From Deinandra increscens subsp. villosa (Eukaryota; Streptophyta; Magnoliopsida; Asterales; Asteraceae), in NCBI GenBank assembly GCA_039602395.1, contig JBCNJP010000017.1, forward strand, positions 10,244,871-10,308,870: a stretch of 64,000 nt of DNA. The letters are read 5' to 3'. Below the pieces are notes generated by a model. That model was not told the origin of the DNA and ran no database searches. It worked only from the letters and a program-made list of their open reading frames with translations. The translations under genes were made by a program, and so were the position numbers. Positions 23,445-34,046 of this stretch are shown here, piece after piece; the first letter of the stretch is position 1; each line of letters opens with the position of its first letter.

Positions 23445-23700
23445 ATCTCAAAGGTTTGTTTGGTTTGTTTTGATGAGTTTATGGTTTTGAAAGTAGTTAT
23501 GGTGGTATGATTGTATTTAAACAAGTAATTTGAATGTTATTCGTCAATTTGACAAAGTCAAACATTTGATATCTTAATGTTTGTGTACATCAAAGACTAT
23601 CTGGTTTAGATTCGAGTCAGGTTTTCGATGTATTCTATATTATATGGGAAGTTTCCTTGCATGTGTATATACTTACATATCTAGATTCCTGGTATTTTCT
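23445..23700 (-). promoter_or_regulatory. Copy B promoter with deletion over the TATA box
   Basis: The flank aligns with 12549-12830 of copy A except for a deletion of about 49 bp at 23520. It joins GATTGTATTTA directly to AACAAGTAATTT and removes part of the TATAAATA present in copy A. Of the three W-box cores in A, one has mutated (TTGAATG), one reads TTGACG, and one (AGTCAA) remains. Confidence 0.5.
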
Positions 23701-24186
23701 TGGAAGTATACATTTAATTGTGTTTAGAAAACTAATTACATGTTAATGTTTAGTAAATCTAGATTTAGTACCATCGCAATGACATGGGATAGCACAGTCA
23801 CATAAAAACACAAAACAATTGTATTGCTATAACATCACATATAGAGAACGGAAATAATGTGTAATTGTCCAAATGTTTAAAGTATCGACCATATGACCTA
23901 AAAAACTATGTTATACGACTGTACATATTATACCACAAACTCCATTTTTAAATTCGTTGAGATTGGAAATAGAAAAATAAAGAAAATGTATGCTACACGA
24001 CTATACATATTACATCAACTCAACACCAACGACCATTTGTTGAAATATCCTACATAATGTGGCCTATGGATCTTTACCATAAAGATGTGAGTAATTAATA
24101 GGTGGTTATATGATGGAAACAACTACATAACTAACATGAAAGGTTTCTTTCTAGATGCTTGGGACTCTTAAGATTACATAGAGAGC
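23701..24186. other. Unassigned AT-rich spacer
   Basis: I see no gene or element boundary here. Confidence 0.4.
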
Positions 24187-24313
24187 CTATATATAACACC
24201 ATATATCTCTTTCTTAAGAAAATAACTCCATTCAACTTACAAGCATCATAACGGGAACGACACCTAAAGAATCATGGCGTCTTCCTCAACTTCTCAGCTA
24301 TCTTTACTTGCAA
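24187..24313 (+). pseudogene. Orphan promoter and first exon of an unidentified gene
   Basis: CTATATATAACA (about 24187-24198) resembles a TATA box. About 75 bp downstream an ATG (24274) opens a short frame, MASSSTSQLSLLA, followed at once by a consensus splice donor (AAGTAAGT, 24311-24318). No downstream exon with a recognisable protein is seen before DUF1262 copy C relics and transposons. The Ser-rich start could belong to many proteins, so I do not name it. It is probably the stranded 5' end of a broken gene. Confidence 0.35.
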
Positions 24314-24319
24314 GTAAGT

Positions 24320-25240
24320 CTTATTTTGACAGTTGATTATTGTCTATTTTGATTGAATTGGTTATCGATCTGCTCATCAACGTTGTCCGTATCATGGATT
24401 AATCAACATCATTTATTAAACATACACGACTATATAATAAAGTTTGAACCATCACCACTTAAGATGAGAATAAGTTACTAATTGCACACCACGTGATAAC
24501 TTCATTGAGAGTAATATGTGAGCCCTTTTAAGTAAGACTAGAAGTTGCAGATCGCACATTTTTACACAGTTTATTGCGGTTTGAATGTTTATTACTTTAT
24601 CAAACACGTGCTATTATGAAATGAACTGGCGGAAAATGAAATCATTTATAAAACAGAATGAGAAGTACATAAAGAGAAAAGTATGTATTATCACGACTCG
24701 GTTACAAGATAAGTTAACTAAAAAAATTATAATTTTTAATTAAAAAATAAATAATTAATTTAGTTATACTAAACTAAAAGAAATAATTAATTATTACACT
24801 AAAAGTATGAACTAAATATTACACCTCACAAAATTAATTAAAGAAAATAATGAATTATTACAAATTATTTAAAGAACAAATTGATTACAACAATTTAGTT
24901 TTTATTTTATTTTTATTATCAACAAAGGCTATATAATAAAAAAAATCAATATAATTATATTTGAAGTTATTGTAAGAAATTTGGTTTGGGTAAGAAGAAT
25001 AAAAAGGAATCATAACTATTAGATATTCACTTAAATGAAGATCTATGACCAAAAGTTTAATTAGAGAGGAAAACAAAAGAAAACAAATGATGAAAGGGTA
25101 TTTTTAATTTTTATCAAGTTCACCACAATTTTTAAACCTTCATAACTCTTAGATACGACATTATTATTATTTTTAAATTACACCATAAAAACGAGCGTTT
25201 TTATCTTATAAATGCGTATAGTGTTGTTATATATAAAATA
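24320..25240. other. AT-rich stretch without features
   Basis: This is very AT-rich, with only short spurious frames. I see no repeat ends or coding signal. Confidence 0.5.
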
Positions 25241-25254
25241 AAAGTAATTTCTCT

Positions 25255-25480
25255 TTCGATTGTATCAAAATGTTCAGATCATTGTGTAATTGTGTCAAAA
25301 TATTCAGATCATCGTGTCATTGTTTCAAAATGTTCATATCATTGTGTCATATTGTGTCAAAAATGTTCAGATCATTGTGTCATATTGTGTTAACATGTTC
25401 AGATCATTGTGTCATATTGTGTTAACATGTTCAGATCATTGTGTCATATTGTGTTAACATGTTCAGATCATTATGTCAAT
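25255..25480. repeat. Tandem repeat, ~30-bp unit
   Basis: The phrase TGTTCAGATCATTGTGTCAT recurs about seven times with a period of roughly 28-33 bp. The last three units are almost identical (TTGTGTTAACATGTTCAGAT). This is a small minisatellite. Confidence 0.85.
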
Positions 25481-25610
25481 TTAGCTGCACTACAAGATAT
25501 ATTATGAAGTGTCGAGCTAATAAATTTCAAGCAAATACAGGTAATAAGAAAAGTTTCACCGACAGAAAGGTCAATGGACCCCGGACCCTCTCTAATTCCG
25601 CCACTCCCAT

Positions 25611-25651
25611 GTCTTCCTCCTTTGAAATTTGAACATGCAAACGCTTTCGTG
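25611..25651 (-). pseudogene. DUF1262 copy C, start of exon 2 (relic)
   Basis: On the minus strand AAAGCGTTTGCATGTTC followed by AAGGAGGAAGACATGGG matches the first 40 bp of exon 2 in copies B and D, with a 6-7 bp insertion. Beyond the ATGGG the homology stops at AGTGGCGGAATTAG, which resembles a hAT terminus. With exon 1 at 38635-38918 it marks a copy whose intron has been expanded by retroelements. Confidence 0.5.
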
Positions 25652-26094
25652 CAATGTTTTAAAAACCGGTTTTTTAGTTGAACCGGAAAACCTTCCGGGA
25701 CTGGTTCGACCGGTCGGACCGGTTAGACCGGGTGGTTGAACCGGTTAGGGGATTTATATATATTTTTTTATAAAAATGCTAATAAACTTGTACACCCCAA
25801 CAAAAGTAGTTAAAATACAAATATAATCCACTAAAAAATAATATCAAATATGTATTTCATAAGAAAATATAAGTTTTAAACTTTAAAAAATAATAAAAAA
25901 TAATAAAAAATAATAAAAAATAATAAAAATAAAAAAAAATAAAAAATAAAAAAAATCAGAAAAAAACGGAAAACCGGCCGGTCTAACCCGGTCCGGTTAT
26001 TGCCAAAAAACCGGTCTTTAAAAAACCGGCTAGAGGACCGGTCACCGGTCGAACTGGTCGAACCGGCCGGTTCGAACCGGTTTTTAAAACACTG
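25652..26094. mobile_element. hAT-type MITE rich in ACCGG motifs
   Basis: A 443-bp element is flanked by a perfect 8-bp duplication CTTTCGTG (25644-25651 and 26095-26102). Its ends are near-perfect inverted repeats: CAATGTTTTAAAAACCGG on the left and CAGTGTTTTAAAAACCGG read inward from the right. Both arms carry many copies of ACCGG/CCGGT, and the centre is A-rich with AATAAAAA repeats. There is no ORF. The 8-bp duplication and CA(A/G)TG start are hAT features. Confidence 0.9.
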
Positions 26095-26102
26095 CTTTCG
26101 TG

Positions 26103-26690
26103 ATGTGCTTTTCTTTTTAGTTTATTATTGGACCTAATCAAGTTTGTTCACATAAACCGAATGGGTCACAAAGAAAGTTTGAATTGGGTCACAAAGAAAG
26201 TTTGAATTGGTTTTTTTCTCTGGACAATTAACGAGTTAGGTGTTTTGATAATTACTAGGATTTTGGGTTTTACATAATTAGTACTTTATTTAATGGTTTA
26301 TATTTATTGGGTTTTATTTTTTTTTGAACGGCCAACGAATGCCTCGGAAAACCCGGGGACTATTTACACCAGTTGAGCTCATTCCAGGGAAAATCCACCT
26401 CCGCGAGCGGCCGGGTGGTAAAACCTGGGAGCTCAGGGATCGAACTTGTGACAATACAGCCCCAAGTCTCCCCTCATCGCCAATTTATTGGGTTTTATTA
26501 GATATGTTTATATTGGTTTCCTAGTTTACGTGTTTCTTATTTTTCACGTTTAGTTGGTCATAAAGAGGCTTATAAAGAGTCTTTGTAATTTGTATAATTC
26601 GTTTGATTATTAGTAAAAAGCGTCATGGTACGTTTTTTCACAAAACCCAACTGTTTTGTTCTCGTGATTCTGGGCAATGACAGATCCAAA
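26103..26690 (+). repeat. Diverged LTR-like repeat, left copy
   Basis: This segment shares an ordered series of matches with 32655-33050: GTTCACATAAACCGAAT against GTTTACGTAAACCGAAT, GGTTTATATTTATTGGG against GGTCTATATTTATTGGG, and TTTGTAATTTGTATAATTCG against TTTATAATTTGTAAAATTCG. The pair may be the two LTRs of an old element whose interior was later invaded. It holds a 26-bp tandem duplication (about 26163-26212) and the SINE at 26319-26483. Confidence 0.45.
26319..26483 (-). mobile_element. tRNA-derived SINE
   Basis: A 165-bp insertion is flanked by a perfect 16-bp duplication TTTATTGGGTTTTATT (26303-26318 and 26484-26499). On the minus strand it ends in a short A-run and contains an RNA polymerase III box-B-like AAGTTCGATCC about 40 bp from its start. 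Long variable TSDs, an A tail and an internal pol III promoter are the features of SINEs. It lies inside the LTR-like repeat. Confidence 0.8.
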
Positions 26691-26787
26691 CCATTATTTT
26701 TCAATGGAGACATATTTTTAAATGTTTCAATTTCATAGAAACATGCATAAAAAAGTTTGTTCCAGGTCGGTCACATAACACAAATAC

Positions 26788-26936
26788 TATTATCGACCGA
26801 TATATATCTATTTATTTAGATAGTTGCATTTGATCTTGTTTCCTTATTTTATGTCTAGTTTGTTAGGAAACTATTGTATTATAAACCCCTTTGGTATTTT
26901 CGGTGCTAATCAAGAAACATAATTCGATTACCTTCA
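26788..26936 (+). repeat. 5' LTR of the 26.8-31.6 kb copia element
   Basis: This 149-bp LTR is the same length as the 3' copy, with one visible substitution (C against T near 26808). Confidence 0.95.
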
Positions 26937-27019
26937 TGGTAATCAGAGCCAGTTTTCTCTCTTTTTTTCTACCCTAACCAATACTTCCGGCCGCCACCAC
27001 CAAATCCGACGGCAGCCCT

Positions 27020-30000
27020 ATGGCGGACGACGACAACTCCAACCCCAAAAACAAACAAACCGATAACCCTCCTAAAACCGATCACCCCCCTATCCACAAA
27101 GCCTATACCGTCAGTAATATCCATCAAAAGGTTCGAACCCTAGATGGCAAAAACGTCACCTACTCCAATTGGGTGAAGCTTTTTCGATTTCAACTCACAG
27201 CATACCATGTTCTTCATCATGTTGATGGCACCAAGAAGGAACCCCCAGCCTCCACCGATCCCGAATACACAGAGTGGTTGGAGCTTGACGCGCTTATCCT
27301 TCAATGGATATTCGCCACCGTCTCTGACGAAATCCTGCCTCGACTACTCGACAAAGCCACCACGGCTAGGGCTGCATGGCTAACCCTCCAAGTATCTACA
27401 TCAAAATAAAAACGCTCGGGCTGCCACTCTCGAACAGAAATTTACGAATACAACCTTGGCGGGATCGGCCTCCTTTGACGAGTACTGCCAAACTCTCAAG
27501 GACATAGCTTCGCAACTGGCCGACCTCGAAGAACCTGTTTCAGAAAATCGTTTGGTCGTACAGATGGTCCGTGGTCTCCCGGTTGAGTACGACACCGTCG
27601 GTGCTCTCATCAATCAACAATGTCCTTCATGGGACGTCGCTCGTAGCATAGTGGAATCTGAACAGCAGCGACAAAAAGCTCGGCCCGGCGGAACTCGCGA
27701 TAGCCTTCTCGTTCACAACCAACCCAACCCTCCCGACGCTAACAAACAACCTCCATCACCCTACCCGAATGGCTATCGCGGTAAAAATTATGATCTGGTT
27801 AAAGCCGCGCGGGGTCGCGGGAATTATTCACGTGATCGTGGCGGTGGCAGGAACACATCGGGTCGACCTCCAACCTTATGGCAGCAGCAACCGCAATACA
27901 CAGCCTCTCCCTACCCCCCTCCTGGCTACGATGCACCTCTCCCAAGCCCACAGCCTCACCCGCAACCCACTCCCTCACAATCGGCCCAACCCCCTCGCTA
28001 TTGGGCCCCTCCTCCCACACCCTACCCTTCTTTACTGGCCCAATATCACCCGCCCCAAGTCCACTACGCTGCTGCCTACCCACCGCCTCCTACTACCCCC
28101 GCTGTTGGACAGGTTCAATATAGCGCCCTCAACCCGAACGATATTGGTATGGCCATGACGAATTTTTCAGGAGGTGGTTACCCGGATCAACAATGGGTCA
28201 TGGATTCTGGTGCTTCTGCTCATATCACGTCTGATCCAGGTAATATAAAGTTTCCAAGTTCGTTTCCCGTTAATCCTATTTTTGTCGGAAATGGTAACAA
28301 ATTACAGGTTAAGGGTTCCGGTAATGGCTTTTACCCCTTACCCAATAAAACCTACCGTCTAAACAACATTGTCCACCCCCCACAAGTCATTAAAAACCTG
28401 CTAAGTGTTCGCAAATTCACTATTGATAATAACGTATCTATTGAATTTGATCCTTATGGTTTTCCTTTGAAGGACCTCAAGGATGGACGCCTCCTTTCCC
28501 GCCACAATAGCAGTGGAGATCTCTATCCTCTCACACCGCCAGCCTTTGCCTTATCAACTACCTCAACCACTGCACCATGGCATGATCATCTCGGCCACCC
28601 CGGCGCGATAACTCTTAGTTATCTTAATACTTCTTTTTCCTTTAAATGTAATAAAGCATCCAATGCTAGTGTTTGTTCATCGTGTCAATTATCGAATAGG
28701 CTAGTGTTTGTTCATCGTGTCAATTATCGAATAGTAAGAGATTGCCTTTTATTGATTCTATGTCTTGCACTTTTCAAGCTTTCGATATAATTCATTGTGA
28801 CCTTTGGACATCCCCCATTTTGAGTAATAGCGGGTATAAATACTACATGGTCTTAGTTGACAATTTTACAAACTATCTTTGGGTTTATCCTCTCCGGTTT
28901 AAGTCCGAAACATACAACAATTTTGTTAAGTTTCACAAATTCATTAAAACCCAATTTCAAAAGTCCATAAAAACTTTCCAATGTGATCTGGGTGGGGGGG
29001 GGGGGGGGGAGTTTGACAACAATGATTTTAAAAAAATTGCTAGCGAAAATGGACTTGTGTTTCGTTTCTCGTGCCCTCAGACTTCTCAACAAAACGGAAG
29101 ATCCGAGCGCATGATCAGGCGTGTCAATGACATTATCCGAGCTCTTCTTGTTCACGCGCGTCTCCCCCCTCCATTCTGGGTTGAGGCCCTACACACCGCC
29201 ACATACCTTCACAACATATTACCCACAAAAAGGCTCAACTTCAAAACACCGGCCTTTGCCCTTTACCAGCGCCACCCGACATACGATCACCTTCGCGTGT
29301 TCGGGTGCGCATGCTACCCAAACATGTCCGCCGTTCAACCCCATAAGCTCTCACCTCGATCCACTCGATGTGTGTTCTTGGGGTACCCATCCGATTTCCG
29401 GGGATATAGGTGCTACGACCCAATCTCCGGTAGAGTTCATCTATCTCGCCATGTTGTGTTCGACGAAACTGTGTTCCCTTTCCACGACATCGAGCAACCA
29501 AACCTTCCCACCAACCCCACCGATTTTCTCGACGAGTTCCCATTTCATGCTAATCCTGCTCCTCGTCCACCACCCACTACCATCGGCCCAACCCAACATA
29601 CCCTAGCCGAACACACTCCGCCGTCGCCCCCTCAGGCCCAACCATCCCCACACCAACCGGCCCAACAACATGCGGCCCCACCACCTTCAACTCCTCCTAG
29701 TCCTCAACCCGTCAACCCCCCCTCACCACCTCCGACCTCGGTCTCCCACACCCCGCAGCCTGCCTCGGTTCCCCAGCCCACCAACAACCATCCCATGCAA
29801 ACCCGTTTTAAGTCTGGCGTCACCAAACCTAATCCGCGCTACAACCTCGCAGCCACCTCCACAATATCTCCTATTCCCACCTCCTACCTCAAAGCCTTAT
29901 CGGACCCTAACTGGATGCGTGCCATGCACGATGAATTTAGTGCATTACAGGTTAACGACACATGGGAGCTGGTTCCTCGGCCCACGGACTGTCCGATCAT

Positions 30001-31411
30001 ACGATCGATGTGGTTGTTTCGCCACAAATTTAAGGCTGATGGAACTCTTGACAGGTACAAAGCGAGACTGGTGTGTAATGGAAAGTCTCAAACGGTTGGA
30101 ATCGATTGTCTGGATACCTTTAGTCCTGTCGTGAAACCCGCCACAATCCGGACTGTTTTATCTTTGGTGGTTTCCCGTGCCTGGCCCGTTCACCAATTGG
30201 ATGTTAAAAATGCATTCTTGCACGACAATCTTCAAGAGACGGTCTACATGCACCAACCGTCGGGGTTCACTGATCCTCAATTACCCAATCATGTTTGCCG
30301 GCTGCGTAAGTCCTTATATGGTCTAAAGCAGGCTCCCCGTGCTTGGTACTCGCGTTTTTCAGGGGTCATCAGAAATATGGGATTTCGAAGCAGCTTGTGC
30401 GACACTTCGCTTTTAATCTATCAACATGGGAATGATGTTGCCTACCTTTTGTTATACGTAGACGATATTATTCTCACTGCTAATCACTCCGGCCTGCTTC
30501 AGAAAGTTATTACCAAGTTGTCTGCCGAATTTGCAATGACCGATCTTGGCTCGTTACATCACTTCTTGGGGATTACGATTTCCAGGGACAAAAACAACAT
30601 GTTTTTAAGCCAAGAACAGTATGCACGAGACATTCTTCATAGGGCCGAAATGAGTTCGTGTAATCCGACTTCAACTCCGGTTGACACGAGTTCGAAACTG
30701 AGTGCGACAGAAGGGGAATTGATAGCCGATGCCTCCCACTATCGGAGTATTGCCGGTGCTTTACAATATCTCACCATTACTCGCCCGGACATTACATATG
30801 CCGTCCAACAGATATGTCTTTTCATGCACGCTCCTCGTGAACCACATTTGTTGTTTATGAAAATGGTGTTGCGATACATTCATGGCACGTTGCATTTCGG
30901 GCTTACACTTCGAGCCTCCACTAGCACCGCTCTCACGGCTTATTCGGACGCCGATTGGGGCGGTTGTCCTGACACTCGGCGTTCAACATCGGGTTATTGC
31001 ATCTTTTTGGGGGACAACCTAGTCTCGTGGTCATCTAAACGTCAACCAATTTTGTCCCGCTCAAGTGCAGAAGCTGAATATAGGGGGGTTGCAAATGAGG
31101 TTGCGGAGGCTACGTGGTTGCGGAATTTACTCCTGGAATTGCATGTCCCACTTCACCGAGCAACTGTTGTGTTTTGTGATAATGTTTCCGCCATATAATT
31201 GTCCGAAAATCCCGTGCAACATCAACGCACCAAGCACTTGGAAATGGACATTCATTTTGTTCGGGAAAAGGTTCAATTGGGACACATTCGCGTGCTTCAT
31301 GTTCCATCCGCCTCTCAGTATGCGGATATCTTCACCAAAGGGCTACCACATCACTTATTCAATGCATTTCGGTCCAGCTTGAACGTGTCATCTTCTCCAC
31401 GTTCGCACTGA
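27020..31411 (+). pseudogene. Copia gag-pol with three lesions and a poly-glycine expansion
   Basis: Gag (27020 onward: YSNWVKLFRFQLTAYHVLHH) shifts frame near 27400 and continues to a Pro-rich linker. Protease has WVMDSGASAHIT (about 28196), followed by a GAG-pre-integrase HLGHPG. A 35-bp tandem duplication (28666-28700 and 28701-28734) shifts the frame at the integrase zinc region. The integrase core has LVDNFTNYLW, then CDL with a run of Gly encoded by 16 G (28994-29009) before EF. Reverse transcriptase has LDVKNAFLH and YVDDIILTA (about 30460); RNase H has YSDADWGG (about 30945). A TAA at 31196-31198 interrupts RNase H, and the tail continues to 31411. The frame 28742-31198 is otherwise open for 818 codons, consistent with recent activity. 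Confidence 0.9.
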
Positions 31412-31418
31412 GGGGGAG

Positions 31419-31567
31419 TATTATCGACCGATATATATTTATTTATTTAGATAGTTGCATTTGATCTTGTTTCCTTATTTTATGTCTAGTTTGTTAGGAA
31501 ACTATTGTATTATAAACCCCTTTGGTATTTTCGGTGCTAATCAAGAAACATAATTCGATTACCTTCA
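31419..31567 (+). repeat. 3' LTR of the 26.8-31.6 kb copia element
   Basis: This 149-bp LTR lies directly after the polypurine tract and is followed by the AATAC duplication. Confidence 0.95.
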
Positions 31568-31572
31568 AATAC

Positions 31573-32654
31573 GACATAATAATAAAATAAACACCGCCAT
31601 TAGACTTTAAATAACATAGATACGAAGGTCTTTACGAAATTTAAAAAAAAACCTATAGGAGTTGGTATAATCAGGCATTTAATTACTTATTATTTTATAA
31701 ATTTTAAATGACACATCTGCAAGATTTCATGAAGAAAAAAAATAATAATAGAGATACAACGATACTTTTTCATATGGAGCATCAATGTTAACATGATAAT
31801 TAATTTGAAGTTTAATTTTGGATTCGGCTATTAGATATTTAGGTTTAGACTATTACCAATTAGGTTTTTAGTTTATTGAGCTTTGATCATGGCTAATAGC
31901 CGGTCAAGAGCTAAGCTGAACTAAAAAAATAAATAACGCGACGAGTAGGGCTCGAACATGTGAGAGTAAGGAAGTGTGCGCATCGCAACTGACAAGAACC
32001 ATTGGGGAAAAAGTTATAAATGGTTATATTTATTCGGATTTTATATGTGGATCGACTCATCATCAGAAGACAATGGTGTCATTCAAAGAACCATACATAT
32101 GATTCTACACAAACTTGAAAAAAACTGTATTCATGCGACTCCATACGTCATACTTAAATCCAACCCCGATTCTGGACGTGCCATCAGTTGATATCAAAGC
32201 GAGGTTTATAGAGTCGAATTTCTAACGGGGTAGCAACCTTTGGCTGCAGGGCTGGCATCTTAAGAGCATAAATGTTCTAATCAAGTTTGGGTTTCGATAG
32301 CTTTTTAGCCCGAAGAAGCTACATGTGATGTTTTTAATCCGTAGGTAACAAACCAATAGATTTGGGTGTGGTAGAAACGATATCAACAGAGGCTGGAGAT
32401 GACCGTTTAGCAACCATGGAGACAGAAAAGAAAGGACTCGTCGTGTTGGTGGTCGATAGTAGGGGCATGTCGATCAGAGTTGTTCTTGGGTGTAATTTGA
32501 CAAGGTTAGACAATTATGTGTTGTTCAAAAGTAAATAGTTGTGGGAATTCAAGACTGTGAAGACCTAGGACATGACCAAAGTGAAGGTCGATAAAATGAT
32601 CGGTTATATTGAGAATGTTGTTGCGAAGATCGGTGTGAACAAACAACAATTACG
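31573..32654. other. Possible interior of an old LTR element
   Basis: A PBS-like TGATATCAAAGCGAGG occurs near 32190. The following 450 bp have gag-like composition (METEKKG..., KTMTKVKVDK-type phrases) but no open frame. If the flanking repeats at 26103-26690 and 32655-33050 are LTRs, this would be their interior. I cannot support a gene. Confidence 0.3.
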
Positions 32655-33050
32655 AGTTATTGTTGGAGTTAATCGGATTTGTTTACGTAAACCGAATAGG
32701 CCACGGATTAATCCACTTGATAGATGTTATTGCCTCTTAGTTTGAAGTTTATGGGTCAAATCTTGGCATGAAGAGTTTATTTGTAATATTTGAGATTGAT
32801 TAGTAATAGTGTAGTTTGCCGTTAAAAAAAATTATCAAGTGATAGGTGACGGATAATTAATTACTAGTACTTTGGGTTTAAATAATAATTAGTATTTTAA
32901 TTAATGGTCTATATTTATTGGGTTTTATTATTAGATAGGTTTATATGGAATCTTTATAATTTGTAAAATTCGTTTTATTATAAATAAAAGTGTGGTGGTA
33001 GAGTTTTCCGCATAAACTTATTGTGTCCTCCCGATTTTGGACCATTAATT
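32655..33050 (+). repeat. Diverged LTR-like repeat, right copy
   Basis: It begins TGTTGGAGTTAATCGG and aligns in order with 26120-26640 but lacks the SINE. It shares the phrase ATTTATTGGGTTTTATTA, the empty-site sequence of the SINE target. Confidence 0.45.
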
Positions 33051-33059
33051 ATCTGTGAA

Positions 33060-33327
33060 TTGTGATCAGTAATATCCACAGTTGTGTTCCAAGTATTTTG
33101 CAACAGAAGTGAGATTGTAGCAAGTTTTGCGACAGATCGGATTATACTGGTCGCAGATTTTATAACCAATATTTGAGAGTTATACTATCATAAACTTTGC
33201 GACTGTTTAGCAACCGGAATGATTGCAATCGCTAGTTTTGCGATTGTGTGATTTTGGTCGCTAAATATGAGACTTGTGTGCTTTTTGTCGCAAATCAATT
33301 GCAAATTTGAAAATAAGTAGGAGGTAT
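33060..33327 (-). other. Probable remnant of the DUF1262 copy C intron
   Basis: The sequence has repeated phrases built on GCGAC/GTCGC and AGTTTTGCG that resemble the introns of copies A (11590-11760) and D (51290-51400), for example TTGCGACCAATAACCGGTCG in D. It lies directly left of the copia element that separates it from exon 1 of copy C. Confidence 0.4.
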
Positions 33328-33479
33328 TGTTAGCATGTGATCTTGCCAGGGGCGGATCTAAAGAGGCCGAACCGGGTTTACGGGAACCCAGTAACCTTCG
33401 GATTTTTAGGGTAAATATATATATAATACTTTGAGTGAATCCTTATATATGAAGCAAGTGAATCCTATAAACAAAAACC

Positions 33480-33570
33480 ATCTGGCTCAACTGGTCACGC
33501 TGTCTCGCTGAGAAGATTAAGGTCCCGTGTTCGATTCCGGTTAGCTGTGGTTTTTGCTTTTTTTTATTTC
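33480..33570 (+). other. tRNA-like / SINE-like module inside the hAT element
   Basis: TGGCTCAACTGG and, about 45 bp further, GTTCGATTCC resemble the A and B boxes of a tRNA or SINE, and a T-rich tract follows. The cloverleaf stems do not pair convincingly, so it is not called a tRNA gene. Confidence 0.35.
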
Positions 33571-34046
33571 TTTTTTTAAAGACAGATATAAACCCAATCT
33601 GTTTTAGGGTTTTTAACCCCAACCACGCACGCCTGCTGCTGCTGCTGTCTGCTGAACCTCGTCGCTCTCCCTCTTCTGCAATCTTCAGACTCGTCGCTCT
33701 CCCTCTTCTTCAGCAGAACTCGATTCCGGCCGGCCTCCACCGCTCCACGCCTCCACGGCGGCTCTGCTCCACGGCGCCTCTGCAGCTCTGCTCCTCCACG
33801 GCTCCACAGACTCACAGGTCCACTTCGAAAATTAGGTTTTCTTCCTAAAATAATTACTTGATCTCTTCAATCTTGATTGATTAAATATGATAGAATTCAT
33901 TGATTCCTAAAATAATTACTTGATGTCTTCAATTTTTGTTTACTTCATGAATCACTAGATGAATTCATTTGCATAGTCTAATGTCTTGATTGATATAGTT
34001 TTTTTTTACTTCATTGATTGATTTGTGAAATTGTGAATTAGGTATA

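Larger units (their letters stand above)
26788..31567 (+). mobile_element. Young copia element with TA...CA termini
   Basis: Two 149-bp LTRs (26788-26936 and 31419-31567) differ at a single position by eye and are flanked by AATAC (26783-26787 and 31568-31572). Both LTRs begin TATTATCGACC, not TG, and end ACCTTCA. The PBS region reads TGGTAATCAGAGCC, and the polypurine tract GAGGGGGAG lies directly before the 3' LTR. The element is 4.78 kb and carries a nearly full gag-pol with a few disabling lesions. Terminal TA...CA has been reported for a minority of plant copia elements. Confidence 0.95.

Noticed and set aside
27769..28158. Overlapping frames within the Pro-rich part of copia gag
   Set aside because: They are shadows of the gag frame created by its CCN-rich codons.
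33480..33545. Possible tRNA gene
   Set aside because: A- and B-box-like motifs exist, but the D, anticodon and T stems do not pair well enough for a tRNA.
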